NCBI GenBank assembly: GCA_951799445.1
Contig: OX637297.1
Location: 1,364,001-1,428,000 of the forward strand
DNA length: 64,000 nucleotides
Direction: 5' to 3'
Source of the DNA: Pseudisothecium myosuroides
Lineage: Eukaryota; Streptophyta; Bryopsida; Hypnales; Lembophyllaceae
The notes beneath the pieces are model-generated. The model was given only the letters and a program-made list of their open reading frames with translations. It did not search any database and was not told the origin of the DNA. Shown here in pieces: positions 45,099 through 57,094 of the stretch; positions within the stretch are counted from its first letter, which is position 1, and every line of letters begins with the position of its first letter. Both the position numbers and the translations under genes were made by a program.

Positions 45099-48000
45099 GT
45101 GGGAGATTTGATTGTGCAAACTGAGTTGCATGTGGCTACAGAGCGTGATGTTCGAACCTTTCGATGTCCGTGTCGAGATTATCGTGGAGGACGACGAAAA
45201 ACAATAGAAGTCATACGAAAACACCATGCTGCAGTTGGTAGAGATCTGTTTCTCTTGAAGTCAATGATTGGAGGGGACCCGCTCAATGGCTACCCAGTGA
45301 ACGGTTTGTGGGTTGAAGACGTTGCGTATGACAACGATATAGTGGATGTTGCACCCCTTGAAGAGGATGTTCTGCTTAACGGTGAAAAGAATGTTCCTCC
45401 ACCTGTACACGCTGACAACAATGCTAACGAACGTCCGGAGCTAGATGAATTTCATGAAGTGCATCGACAAGTGATGGAGGCATTTGACCAAGGTGATGCA
45501 CTGCACGTGGAGGTTGGCGAAAATGTCGATGCGGTGGACAACGAAGATGAGGGTAGCAACATTGTTGATGGTTTAGAAGATTTGTATGAACAAGCGACCA
45601 CTCCTTTGTACGTTGGGTTGAAGTGCAGTGTGGTTTCAGCGACGATCGTCATCATGAATATGTGCACAGTTTTCCGGGTGAGCAACAAATTTACGGATGA
45701 GTTGTTGCGGTACTTGTCAATGGATTTGCTTCTACAGCAGAACAAATTGCCGAGCAGTCATTATGTTGCACGACATACTATAAGGAAATTAGGATTGAAC
45801 TATAACAACGTGCATGCATGTCTTGACGGCTGTGTTTTGTTTGAAGAGGGAAATGCATCATTAGATTGTTGTCCCAAATGTAAAAAATGTAGATGGATTG
45901 AAGGCAGCTCTGCTATTCCCGCTAAAGTCATACGCCACTTCCCCCTCATACCGCGTTTGAAGCGCATGTGGAGGTCTGCTGAAATAGCTGGTATGCTGAC
46001 AGGCTACACCAAACACGTCAGTTCGGACGATGTCATGCGGTCAGTGGTGGACAGTCCAGCATGGAAGCACATAGACAGTCATCCTGCGTTTGGCAATTTC
46101 GGATCAGAGGTGCGGAACATGCGTTTTGCATTATCCCTTGATGGAGTGAACCCCTTCAAATTGAGCAATACGAATTGGTCAACGTGGCCGGTGCTCATGT
46201 TGTGTTACAATTTTGAACCGTGGTTTGTCACCAAAAAGTTCTTCATATCCTTGTGTCTTTTGATTTCTGGCAAACATTCGTTGACGTCGAAGAACTTAGA
46301 CGTCTTCTTGAGACCTCTGATGAGGGAGTTACTGCAGCTGTGGACAGGTGTTCATGCTTTGGATTTCTCTTGTCTTGAAGGTTCGCGGAGTTTTACGGTA
46401 CGAGGTTTGGTCATGTAGACAATTTCAGATTTCCCAGCGTATGGACTAGTGTTTGGACTCTGTTGTAAAGGCTAAAAAGGATGTCCACCTTGTGGCCCTG
46501 AAACGGATGCGCGCATGGCAAGAATTGGTGATGTTATAGCAGAGGGGAGAACGAGAGGTTCGAAAATTGTATATGGGGGGGCCCGACGTTACTTACCACA
46601 TCACCATCCGTACCATCGGAACAAGAGGTTCAATGGCAAAGTGGAACACAGAACAAGTCCTCCAATTGTGTCGGGGCTGGACGTGATACAGTATGCTACA
46701 TGGCGGCAAGTGTACTTTGATCTTGGAGGGAAGGAAAATGGTGAATATGATCCAGTGCACTGGACGGGTGTGAAACGACTGTGCGTTCTCTACGAACTCC
46801 CGTATTGGTAGGTATTGATGAACTTACAAGGGTACTTCATGTTCATATGCATTGTTAGAACCTCTAGTGCTATTTATTTTTTAAAAGTTAAATGGACGAG
46901 ACCAATTGTATTGTTCAAAGAACTTGTACAATGACAGAGTTGCAATGGTATAGAAAGAGTGAGCTCAAATTTGTAGTTTCAAACATTGAATTTCTGCACC
47001 AGTATGAAAATGGGACTGACACGTGCAGTTGCATGCATCGAAAACGATGACAGTATTTGCTGATCCGACATTTACTGGACGTGATGCATTGTGAGAAGAA
47101 TATGTGCGAGAACATTGTGAAAACTCTGTTGGCATTGAACGACAGTCCTGGGAGTCGAATAGATGCTGCACATGAAGGCATACGTGAAGAGATATGGCTC
47201 CAAGCATCGGAACAACCAGACACTGATTACTACATGCCGCAAGCTCCTTTTATATTGACAACAGCTGAGCGAAAGGAGTTTGTGGACATTATTACAAGTA
47301 TACGCACGCCAACAAATTATGTTGGTGCCATACACAAGCGATTGCAAGACGGCAAACTACATTACATGAAAACACATGACTACCATGTGTTGATGCAGCA
47401 GGTGACATGGCTACACCATGGATAGATTGTATGGTAGAAAATGTATCATCATTTGAAATAAAGAAGGGCTGCAGGAAGTTGGGACAATTGATATGCAATT
47501 CAATTTGTAGGTGGCAAAGTGGAAATCATTTAGATGTATTAAATGTCTATGAACTTAAACGTATGCTGGTATGTTAAAAGATATATGAAGATTTGAAGTT
47601 CCTTTGACTGTTTCTGGAATAACTCCAGTTGATTCCTATACAGATCCTTCCAGTGGCTGTAAGAATCGTGCTGGACGAAAATGTACGTTCGGCCATTATT
47701 AGAATGAGTCGCGTTTTCCAAAAACTGTGTGAAAAGCAAATACAAAGTTCAGATCCAGAAGACATGATGAATGACGTGGTCATAGCTGCGTGCATGCTAG
47801 AGAAGGAGTTTCCACCAACGTTCCTGAACGTCATGACTCATCTTCTAGTGCATCTCGTGCAGCAATTATTCATGTATGAACCCGTGCACTGTCGATGGAT
47901 GTTTCCAATTGAAAGGTACATGAAGACGTTAAAGGATTATGTGCGCACATATGCACATCCGGAAGGAAGTATTGCAGAAGGTTATCGTATGGAAGACACA

Positions 48001-48201
48001 CTAGGTTTTTGCACTGAGTACATGAAACAATACCAAGGGACATCGCATCGTATATGGGATGCTATGGAAGATGCTATTATGAATGATGAGGTACTCGGTG
48101 GAATAGAGTCAAAGAAAAGAAAGATGTCATCAGAGATGCGAACCCATGTGCACGCATTTGTTTTGGACAATGTCGCATCTCTACAACGTTGGCGAGAGTA
48201 A
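45099..48201 (+). pseudogene. TnpD/tnp2-type CACTA transposase
   Basis: N-terminal transposase-associated zinc-like region (RCPCRDY, about 45160), then the tnp2 core: ALSLDGVNPFKLSN, SDFPAYG, RRYLPHHHPY, RRFNGK-like KRFNGK, ELPYW, then HLLDVMHCEKNM, HDYHVLMQQ and ILPVAVR across an intron (47402-47643), and the DUF4218 part with LLVHLVQQL, CRWMFPIERYMKTLK and EGSIAEGY. A further intron lies about 46810-47049. Two nonsense codons, TAG 46416-46418 (at the Trp before TISDFPAYG) and TAA 46473-46475, interrupt one continuous frame. The protein would bind and cut the element ends in the nucleus. Without readthrough this copy makes only the first 439 residues. Confidence 0.85.
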
Positions 48202-48449
48202 ATGCTTGTTTTCATTGTATATGACGGCTGTTTAGAAGTTCTGTAAGAGTATTTTCTTCCATTTGAAGGAGAAGCAAGTACTGTTCAGTGGAGGTCACCA
48301 ATGTGGAAGGAAAATACCATTTATTTGTGACCTCATGTGATCGTTAAAGTCATTGCTAAGCCAATTCTGCATTAAGAGGAATTGAACGTGATGTTCAACT
48401 TTTCGTTGTGAGGACCTCCTAGAACAGGACTTGAACTTCACAAATTAAA

Positions 48450-49357
48450 AGCTTCTTTAAGACGTTTGTGGATGAATTAGAGCGGCCTAAGAATGTTTAT
48501 GTCCGCATGGCAGTGAATACGCAGTACAGAAAGCACGAATATGGGAGGCCCGTGAATCATATCGGCTTCAGAACAGGCGTCGACTGGGATCAGGTCCAAT
48601 GCGATATCCAATTGAATTAAGCGAGTTGGTACCCTTTGCTAACTGGTTCCGTGTAAAAATTGGCGATGCTCTGAACGAAGGTGCTGAACTAGATGCGGAC
48701 ATGGTACAATACAGTGAACCACCTGAACGTTACGCCATGCCTCACAGACACATGTATTGTTTTGGAGTGCATTTTTGTGTCTGGAGTGCTGAAGCTGCTT
48801 TAGTCACGAGAGACTCATGTGTGGTGGCCTCTTTCACACGTGAACTTCAATGGGGCGTTTTAAATGGACGACCCACTGAGACTACCGATGATTACGTTGG
48901 GTACATTGAAGAAATTCTGGAAATTGACTACCGCAATCATTGCACTACGGTACTGGTGTGTGATTGGGTATGTGCATCACGAGATGCTCGGTGCCCCAAC
49001 ATTGTGCGAGACAAGTACGGTTTCATCGTAGCCAATTTCAATCACATGGATGGAAAAATGCACGCTGACTCATTTGCATTTCCTCTACACTGTTCACAGG
49101 TGTTTTTTTCAGACGATCCACATCGACGAGGGTGGAAAGTGGTTTGCAAAACAGATGTTCGTGGTAGACGGACGGAACCGTTGTATGCAATGAATAGTTT
49201 GAACGTTTTGCAGGTAGGAAATGATGCTCACTTTGAGGGTTTGCAACCCATGATGGAGGTAGATGAACCTGTACATGTTCTCTCAACCATTGGAGGAGAG
49301 CACATAAGAACCTCTGAAGGTCCAGCTGCCATGCAACAACCAACTGCAAGCGAGTAG
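48450..49357 (+). CDS. DUF4216-type C-terminal part of the CACTA transposase
   Basis: The frame from 48599 is open to 49357 (252 aa) and contains GYIEEILEIDY, VLVCDWV, DKYGFIVANFNHM, SQVFFSDDPHRRGWKVV, the pattern of the DUF4216 domain that follows DUF4218 in plant CACTA proteins. A related stretch just upstream in another frame (48450-48620, TFVDELERPKNVYVRM and NHIGFRTG) is probably the preceding exon. It is likely a separate exon of the tnpD gene rather than an independent gene. Confidence 0.7.
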
Positions 49358-50171
49358 GTTGTGGATTGTTTGCACGTTAGGGAGTACAGAGTGTTCCAAC
49401 GGGAACACGTAAATTAAGCAAAATGTATGTTGCTATATTTTTAGGGCATCTCCATGTGCTACATTTCATGTCTGTAGTTATTATTCACTTCTATTGAATG
49501 AAAACATTTTCTTGCGTTACCATAACATTAAGGAAACAAGCGTTCTGCAAGTAAATGAAGTTCTATTCCAACATAGTAGTTTGCAGACCCAGCACCGCAG
49601 TTGGCATGAACTCTTGGCATTTTCTAAAAAATTGCTTCCAATGTCCACTATCTCTTTTTGCCACATCTAGGTTCGTCAAGAGAGGACTGCAAGTTTCTGG
49701 GGAAGGAAGATGTGTACTATGCAAATGTACGTACACCTTCAGATGGCATGTCTGCAGTATGTTAAAAAAGAACGTAAGAAACAGTATCAAACTCTGGAAT
49801 TTCTAGCTTGCGCCGCATAGTTTTCACTATTGATTTCGCCATTGTTTCATTGCAACACAATTTATTGGTGGACATCCTGTTGCGTTCATGTACAATTTGA
49901 CATAGCAAAGCACACTTGAGACACCGTTCCCATGTGACATCATTTCAGGCAGTAGACTACTTCTTTGCAGACACTTATCAAAAAACTAGGTCTAATGCCT
50001 ATTAATGTTTTTCGAAACGGAAACACGATGTGCAACATCACCTTGTTTTTGTAGCAATGTCAGCACGCCCAGGTCTACATCTAGCAAAACTGAAATTATT
50101 AACGCCTCTCATCTTGTGACGTTCAATTGTTTTTCAAAACGTGCTCTATTTTTTGCTAACATCACCCAAAA
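49358..50171. other. Right subterminal region of the CACTA element
   Basis: It has ACGT-type words at lower density than the left side (CACGTT, GAACACGTAA, GACGTTC near 50118, AACGTGC). An 83-codon open frame at 49555-49806 has no support. The last bases form the terminal inverted repeat at 50172-50189. Confidence 0.5.
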
Positions 50172-50189
50172 CGGAGGTTTCGTATAGTG

Positions 50190-50248
50190 CTAACTTCTAT
50201 TCTATTTCTATGCTACCTACCTTCTTTATGAGGTTCCGTGCTCCCACA
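50190..50248 (-). mobile_element. LTR-3, outer end right of the CACTA element
   Basis: Read on the minus strand the LTR starts TGTGGGAGCACGGAACC at 50248 and reaches the CACTA target duplication at 50192. It continues at 35994. The next bases (50249 onward) belong to block E. Confidence 0.7.
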
Positions 50249-50295
50249 CAAGACATACTAGAAAAAACAGCAAGAGGCTCTATGATAGCATCAGG

Positions 50296-52345
50296 CTAAA
50301 TTTCAACTAGAACCTCTAGGCTGTTCTTAATAGGATCTACGACTTCATTTATAGACGGTAGGTGGGAACGTTTGACAAACTTTCCCCTACCAGCGGCACT
50401 GCTGTTGCCCAAACCTTGTGACAAATTAGTCCCACCAGTCGAGCCATCGGTCCCGACGGTCCCACTGAGGCTCATCACAGGAAGTGTGCTTTCTGTATAA
50501 ATCGCAGTTTTAGAGTCGTCCAAATCTCGAGTCCGTGTGGACACCGTGTATCTTTTCAATTGCTCTTGGTATAGTTTCTCTGGATCTGAACAACAAAAAA
50601 AACCAGGTAACTTAGTGAGTTTGTAAATCAATAGATGGGGACCAAAAATCAATAGGCAACCCTTAGTAGTTCGTACCATTATGTGGATGTTTTTCTACTG
50701 CTGCGTACCAATTGTACAGAGGTTTGTACTTGACATTAGATTTTCGTGTACCAATATCTCTCTCACGTACTAAATATTTATTGTTTGTACTAAATAGTTT
50801 AAAATTTGTGACTATTTGCATAAGGCTGTATTCAACAGGACAGAATTGTGTACCAATATGTGGATGGGAGTCCAAAACTGTCGATGTCAAGCTTGCGAGG
50901 AGCCTCTCTTGCTCCTCCTCTAACTTCGAAGATTGTACCAGTTGTTGAAGAGTTGTGTGTAATTTGCCGAATCCGAAACTAGTAAACCAAGAAGGATGCA
51001 CTATTGTACCGCAAGATGTATCTGCGCAGTGGCTAGAAACTCCAAACCAGACCCCCGCGCACCATGGATGATATAAGTGGCCGCATGTGCATACTATAAT
51101 GTCCTTGCGGGGAAATCCGCTAAAGCAAAGTGCATAGTCTTTCAAAGAAATGGTGTCAAAGTTGGAAACGATGTTGGGTTCAAATTGAAAGCACAAAGGT
51201 CGTGGTCTCAAATCTATTCCAACTTCACCTCTCTTCATTTTAGCAATTTGAGATGACAAGGCATCAAATTGCCTCTTCAAACATTTCTCCCGAGCTGGGA
51301 GATCTTCGTACCTCAAAGTACATTGGTCCAACTCTAGTATAGCTGCGTCGTAATTGTACACAGCATCCTTTACCATCTCATTGTACGCTTCTAATTTATC
51401 CGTGGCAACCTCCACATACTCCGCTTCATGCTGTAACTTCAAAACTTTGCCTTTAGTTCTCCGCAGCACTCCTTCTTGTGAGGCCTTGGATTGCAATTCC
51501 GTTCTCTCTTTTCCAACATTGCCATAGTCTTCTGTTACAGCATGCAACTGTAATCCTACCAACTTCGTCAAGTCGATGAGGTATGTGATGTCTTTTTCAC
51601 TTTTTGTACCGTCTCGTACAACACTATCCATTTTGTACTGAGTCTTTCGAAGTTCTGCTGTAGGATCATTGAAAAGGTCGTCGATGCCTTCTGCCTTGTA
51701 TAATTCCTTCTTGTTGGAGCCGGTGATGTCGGCAATGGCCGCCAAACACAACGTAATCTTCTTGAACCATTTGCTCTGCTGATTTTTATTGGAACTTCCT
51801 ACAAACTCTGCCCAACTTATAGGGTTTTTTTTGCGCTTCTCCATGATGATCCCCCTAGCAAATTGCTTTGCTATCACCTTGGACCTTGGAAGATCTCGTA
51901 AATACACAAGTGGCAAAATTTGAAGAATACGATGAAGAACTTCTTCATCCTTGCATTCCGCATAACCGTATCCATATCTTCCATTTCTCCCCTTCGTTGG
52001 TCCAAAAACATTGCTCACATCTTTCTCAACAAGATCGTGTGGAATTCTAAGTTTATGTGGGTTTTTACCGTGTTTGGGTAAGCCATACTTGGTCTCAAAT
52101 TCCTCCGTAGTAACAGCTCGAGGAAGAGGATGCTTCTTCAGAGAAGCCAACTTCTCTAATTCCTTCTCCAAAGGACTATGCTCCACCTTCAGGTCTACAG
52201 TATCGTCTGCCTCTGGCGAGGTAGTGAGAATATCCTCCATAGTGAATTTGTCGTTGCTAAAAACACTAATGCTGCAGTGCTCATCTTCCCCTGAAAAAAG
52301 ACGGCTCCGAACCACCCACTCGTCATCGGACGCCATCATCTTCAA
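50296..52345 (-). CDS. Intact coiled-coil and zinc-finger protein (652 aa), element-borne
   Basis: Two exons, 52345-50677 (donor AATG|GTACG) and 50585-50296 (acceptor TTCAG), give 653 codons including the stop. Residues about 75-110 carry TTEEFETKYGL and GPTKGRNGRYGYGY. Residues 110-240 are basic and helical. Residues about 250-390 are a coiled coil (KAEGIDD to RQFDALSSQIAK). Residues about 415-475 form a RING/PHD-like Cys-His cluster: CTCGHLYHPWCAGVWFG, then C....C....HPSW. The C-terminus is Ser/Thr-rich. It might act as a ubiquitin ligase or chromatin reader, but the cluster is not a canonical RING. It starts 1.65 kb inside the right terminus of block E. It is the only fully intact multi-exon gene in the window; a broken copy is at 1-1071. 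Confidence 0.7.
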
Positions 52346-52927
52346 CGACTACCAAAAAAAAGTCAAAAAAAGTCGTTGTAAACAAATATGTCCGCAAACT
52401 CGTAAAAAATGTATCTAAAAAGTACAAAATGTACTTAAACAATGTATGTATTGTTCAATGACTGTACTATTGAACTCTCTCGTCTTGTTTCAAGGAAAAC
52501 CATGTACCCTGGTCAGGACAATGTAGACTCTCAAAATTGTACGAAAACCATTGTGTACCTAACGACGGAAATGTTGTACTGAAACATTGTACATATTGCA
52601 CAGTGATTGTACCTAATGAACTCCATGGAGGCATGTTGTATGTAACAAGTAACAACGTAACGGCTATATTAAAACATTGTGCATATTGTACTTTGATTGT
52701 ATCCAATGAACTCCGTAAACAATGCCTGCACTTTGTAATCAAGGTGTGCTGAATCTAACAACATACACACTGTACTAAAACATTGTACATATTGTACAAT
52801 AATTGTAGCCACTGAACGCCGTGAAGGAGACGTGTTGTAAATCAACCGCGAAAAAAATGTAATCGGCAAATGAACACCATAGGTGAGCCTTGCATTCTCA
52901 ATTGGCCTTTGAGCATAAATCTAATAT

Positions 52928-53078
52928 CAAGACCGATTCATATCATAAACAAGGCAGTTGTTCTAATCTCAAGACCGATTCATATCGTAAACAAGGCTGT
53001 CGTTCTAATCTAGAGACTGATTCATATCGTAAACAAGACGAGCGTTCTAGTCTAAAAACAGGTTCGTACCGTAAATAA
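52928..53078. repeat. 42-bp minisatellite, about four units
   Basis: Units start at 52928, 52970, 53012 and about 53054, with consensus AAGACCGATTCATATCGTAA followed by ACAAGGC and GTTCTAATCT. Because 42 is a multiple of three the array stays open in frame and gives a 14-residue repeat (TDSYRKQGCRSNLE). Block A has at most two degenerate units at 1630-1705. Confidence 0.85.
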
Positions 53079-53989
53079 GAGATGCGTTTTCAAACAAACT
53101 GGGCAGAAATCAACCTTTGAGGAAATCGACCTTGGTGTGTTCAGCGTCCCTCCTTACTACGCTCCCACGAATCTGCAAACTATGAGGTCGATTTCTTCAA
53201 CTTCCATTCACTGCAAATTCAAAACAACTAGACACAACTAGACACAACTAGACACAACTAGACAAGAGTAGGATACCGCTCCATTTTTTTGAATGTGCAC
53301 CTGGGAGAGAATGCCGCTGCAAAAGCACAGCATAAAACTTGGAAGTTGCAGGTGAATCCCGATTTAGATGATACTTGGTGGACGGCTATTGGTATATGCT
53401 GTACAACAAGTATGCACAGTACGCTCCATGTACGATGGGCGAACCTTAGAGGCTGTCACAGGGTTCAGGCTAAAAAATCTCCGATAGAGAAAACTGGAAC
53501 CAAAACGTCATTTACACCAAAATGAAATGTTGGCCCATATCAAAGAAAAGGTCTTCTCATAGATTCTGAAATTTAAAATGAAAAAAACACATTTTAAAGC
53601 CAAAATTTGGGCCTCGTATCGAAATCACACATTTGTAAAGATATTTTCTTATTCTGTATCCCAAATCCAATGAAATGCCAAACCTTGGACCTAAACATTA
53701 GAACATTGAATGTAGCTCTTTGCATTGCAAGAATGAACCCCTAAACTTGACACAATAAGTACAACAATACTAAAGCTGAATCTGTGACAGCATGAACATT
53801 TTATGTTTGTACTCCCTATAGTAAATTAATAGATGAAAGTCACTTTTTGTTATGCAATTTTCAGTGTACTCGAGATGTAAGACTTTGCCTTATTTTTTTT
53901 TTTCTCAAAAAAACGACCATAACTATAGTAAAATTGACTCTAAACTTTCATCCTGTGCAGAAATTCTGCCGTGACTACAATTTTGGACA

Positions 53990-54009
53990 ACCGTAGTGTG
54001 CTTTCACCC
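53990..54009 (+). repeat. Right terminus of block E
   Basis: ACCGTAGTGTGCTTTCACCC is identical to the terminus of block A. The following DNA is LTR-6, inside ORF-X. Confidence 0.75.
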
Positions 54010-57000
54010 AGCTGTCAAGGGTTTCTGAATCTGCCCTAGAATTTGAGAGATGAAAGGATGGTGCGTGAGCTCATGGCGGAGCAATGAAGTGAATGGGAGC
54101 GGATAGTAAGGGCGCAACCATCTAAGTGGACCTCTGAGCTGTAGGGGACGGTGTACGGTTTCCCAGCGGAAGGTGAAGGATTGGCTTCACAGATGGATAA
54201 ATATAGGAATGGTAAATTTGCCAACCCTGTAAACCCCAAGGATGGTTATGCAGTCGCAGACTGCAAGAGCGTGAGAGCTAGGAGGGTCTTAGAGTTTCTA
54301 GTTCTGATCCTAAATTCCGAAAATAATGGCCTACTTGGATCACAGTTACACTTGCAAACACTATCTTTGGTGCACTATCCAGGAATAGAAAGGTGAATTG
54401 GGGGATAGTGATCTGAGATCTACTAGCCAAAATGTGTGCGGTGGTCGGAAAGTCAAAACCTTCCGGTCTTAGTCCTTTTTTCTTCCTCCTCTACCATTCC
54501 TGAGAGATAAGGAGAGGTCAACATATAAGGCTACAGAGGTTATGCTTCAGTAAACATTAGTCCAAAATCAAAAGCTGAAGTAGCAAAGGAGGTATTAGGA
54601 GAGGGTTCTTCCGATCCAGAAAAAGAAAAGGAAGCCCCCCGAGAGGAAGGAAAGGGGTTAGCTGAGGGGTCAGGAATGAAAGATCATGTTTGGGCACTTG
54701 AGGGGAAGGATGATTCCATAAATAAGGTCATAAAGGAACTTAAGGGGATTTGGGATCGCATTTATGTGGAGAGAGATGACCCAGAAAGTTTGTGAGTTGA
54801 TGGGTAAGGCAAACCCATCAAACCTCTATGAGGAAGTGGAGATTCTTCTCCATGGCAAGAATGTGAGTAAGTTAGAGGACCAGGTAGAGGAATTGTCCGG
54901 TCAAGTGAAAGCCCTCCGGACCAAGCTAAAACAGAAGTCTGAAGAGGCTATTAGGGAGAGGAAACTTTCGGTTGATTCCACGGAAACTCTTACCCGGATT
55001 TGGAACTTCATGGGGAATCCGGGTGACATAGTGAACAAGGCCAAGTTGTTTGAGGCCAGGGTTCTCAAGGAGGGATTGCAGATAGGGCCCAAAATTGTGT
55101 TAATACTGGTAGATTATGCGGAGAAAATGGAGTGTATGTTGGCCGAGATTAGACTGGTTATGATGGAGGTAGCCCCGGAACCGGAAACGGTAAAGGGAAC
55201 TGGCCGGTTAACGGAAGCAACTCCTTCGAAGGCAGCTCCCTCATTTTCTTTGCCTGGTTTTGCTGAGCGGAAGGACAAGAGCGGATCAAAGGACAAGACC
55301 CCGCAGTCTACCAAACCCTGTAGCCGGGTTGATTCTGGAACCAGAAAAGGGTCAATACCTAGATCCCAGACCAGAAGTCACTCAAAGACTGTGGAAGAAG
55401 ACCTGGAGACCCCAAAGAGTAAGATTTCCGGTCTTCCCTTGAAGACCACAAGTGCAGTGAAGCAGAAGACGACCACTAAACGAGTAAGGGAGTCAACTCT
55501 GCCCATCGAGTTTGAATCTGATGAAGAAGAGCCGCCTGAGACAACGGAGAACAAAGGCAGCACGGTTGAGTCGGAAGAGGCCTTGGAACCAGAACCGGAG
55601 TCTCCTCCATGCAGAAAGGAAAAAGGGAAGACTCAGACCCCAGCTTAGGGCAAGGTGACGCGTGGTACTCAACCCTTAGGCAGTAGGAAGCAACCAACAA
55701 AGAAGGGAGCCACCAAGCAAATGGAGAAGATCCAAAAGCGGTTGAAGAAGACTTAGATTCAGTAATTTTTTGGAGCAGAAGTAGGTAGGCAGATAAAAAC
55801 CAAAGTTTTTGACTTAAGAAGCAACTTACGAGTTAGTTTTGATGGTGATGAACCTGGACTTCCCGGATCTGGATTTGTTGGATCTGAGATCCATCTTTTG
55901 TGGGTGGGACCGCGTGTTAGGAAGTCAACGTGTTTTGGATTAGTAGAATGTGTCGTGTCATTCTCTGGTCTATTACTTTGATTCCTTAGGGGCTTTTAGG
56001 GTTCCCCGGATGTTAGCTATTTAGGGGATGAAGTTGGATTGATGCCTCGGGTGTTTTCATGTTTTTGTTTTCCTTCTTTAAGCGAATATTTACAGATTTT
56101 TACTTCATGGTGTTGAGTTTATCACTTTGCACTGAGTTGGTATGCCGACAATGCTAGAACCATTGTTTAGTGCGGGTAGATGGTTTTGCTGAATTAGGAA
56201 GGGAGAGTAACCCCTGGATTCTGTCGAGATCCGATTTCGGGCACTGAAAGGAGTTGGTCGGAAAACTGTGTGTACTAGATTTATCTCTCTGTTCTTGTTT
56301 GCCATCTAGGAACTTCTATGTGGGATAGCCGTTCTTAGATTGGGTATAATCCGTATCCGGATGTACGCTAGTCAACGTGTCAATGAGGTCCTATTATAAC
56401 CAGAAGTGGTGATGAGTAAGGGGATAGGGATCATTTAGTTATCTGGTTACCAATCCCTACCAAAGGGATACAGATAAGATAGGTTTGTTGTTGTAGCAAG
56501 GGTGGATTGTGGAGGTTTCTTGAATGACCTGCTAGTCCGGATTGACTTTCGGATCAGTTGTGAGGAAGAACTTGCATCCTGGTTTTGTATCTTTTCTATT
56601 TTCTTTGAGTGGAACTTCAGTCACTTTAATCCTTTGACGGGTAGGATTCAATGCATCCTCCCTCAACTCCAATAGTGGAGCCCTCTGATATAGAGGCTAA
56701 ACTTCTTGTACTGGTTACTTAAAATTCGATTAGGAAGTAGATCTGGAAGAGGTACAAGATTAGACACTCCTTCCGGTTCCGCATCCGTCTAGTCAAATTG
56801 ATGTTTTCTGATCTTAGATATGGAGAGGTACAGGTATAGGACACTCCTCCTTGTTTTGGTGACTGTACGATATATGTGTGGTACAAGAGAGAAAATATTT
56901 TAGAGAATAATGGAGTGTGGAGACATTATCCGGTTATGTTAGGCCTGGGTTGTTTTCCACGTCTCGTTCCGGTTATATTCTAGGAAAGTACAAATTAAAT

Positions 57001-57091
57001 CCTTTGGGAATGATACACAAGTCACTTGAACGGTGTTTTAGTCATTTTGAACACCTTCAAGAGTAATTGTGCTTCCTTGTTCTATGACACA
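54010..57091 (+). mobile_element. LTR-6, 5'-truncated
   Basis: It begins within ORF-X at the block E terminus, and runs through the ORF-X stop, a TATA-like site (about 56018) and a 1-kb tail. It ends near CTATGACACA at 57091, like LTR-5 (24574). No PBS follows, so it is a solo or truncated LTR. Tracts such as CCTCTGATATAGAGGCTAAA match LTR-5 and, inverted, LTR-7. Confidence 0.7.
54040..55755 (+). pseudogene. ORF-X copy in LTR-6, broken by stops
   Basis: Segments cover most of the protein except the first 50 residues: MVRELMAEQ, then GYAVADCKSVRARRVLEFL (54245-54300), a degraded core, then an open stretch 54764-55648 with coiled coil (SKLEDQVEELSGQVKALRTK), the conserved block (KAKLFEARVLKEG, VLILVDYAEKMECML), a Ser/Lys-rich region, and a basic end (KRLKKT) after a TAG at 55646-55648. 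Several stops lie in the first third. Confidence 0.75.
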
Positions 57092-57094
57092 CCT

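Larger units (their letters stand above)
35995..50189 (+). mobile_element. Complete CACTA (En/Spm) transposon, 14,195 bp
   Basis: The left end is CACTAGAAGAAACCATCG. The right end, read inward, is CACTATACGAAACCTCCG, matching at 14 of 18 bases. CTA is duplicated on both sides (35992-35994 and 50190-50192). Inside are a minus-strand tnpA-like gene, an unknown plus-strand 168-aa ORF, a plus-strand tnp2-type transposase (with DUF4218) and a DUF4216 protein. Both subterminal regions have many ACGT words. It is inserted in LTR-3. The transposase has two nonsense codons, so this copy is probably inactive without help. Confidence 0.93.
51420..54009. repeat. Block E: second copy of block A
   Basis: It is the partner of 1-2627. 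Non-coding DNA from 52346 to 53989 includes the GTACA-rich stretch (52410-52860), the 42-bp minisatellite and the 10-bp tandem repeat (53222-53270). It lacks the hAT MITE. A short ORF at 53289-53525 corresponds to 1924-2154 and is not supported as a gene. Confidence 0.85.
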
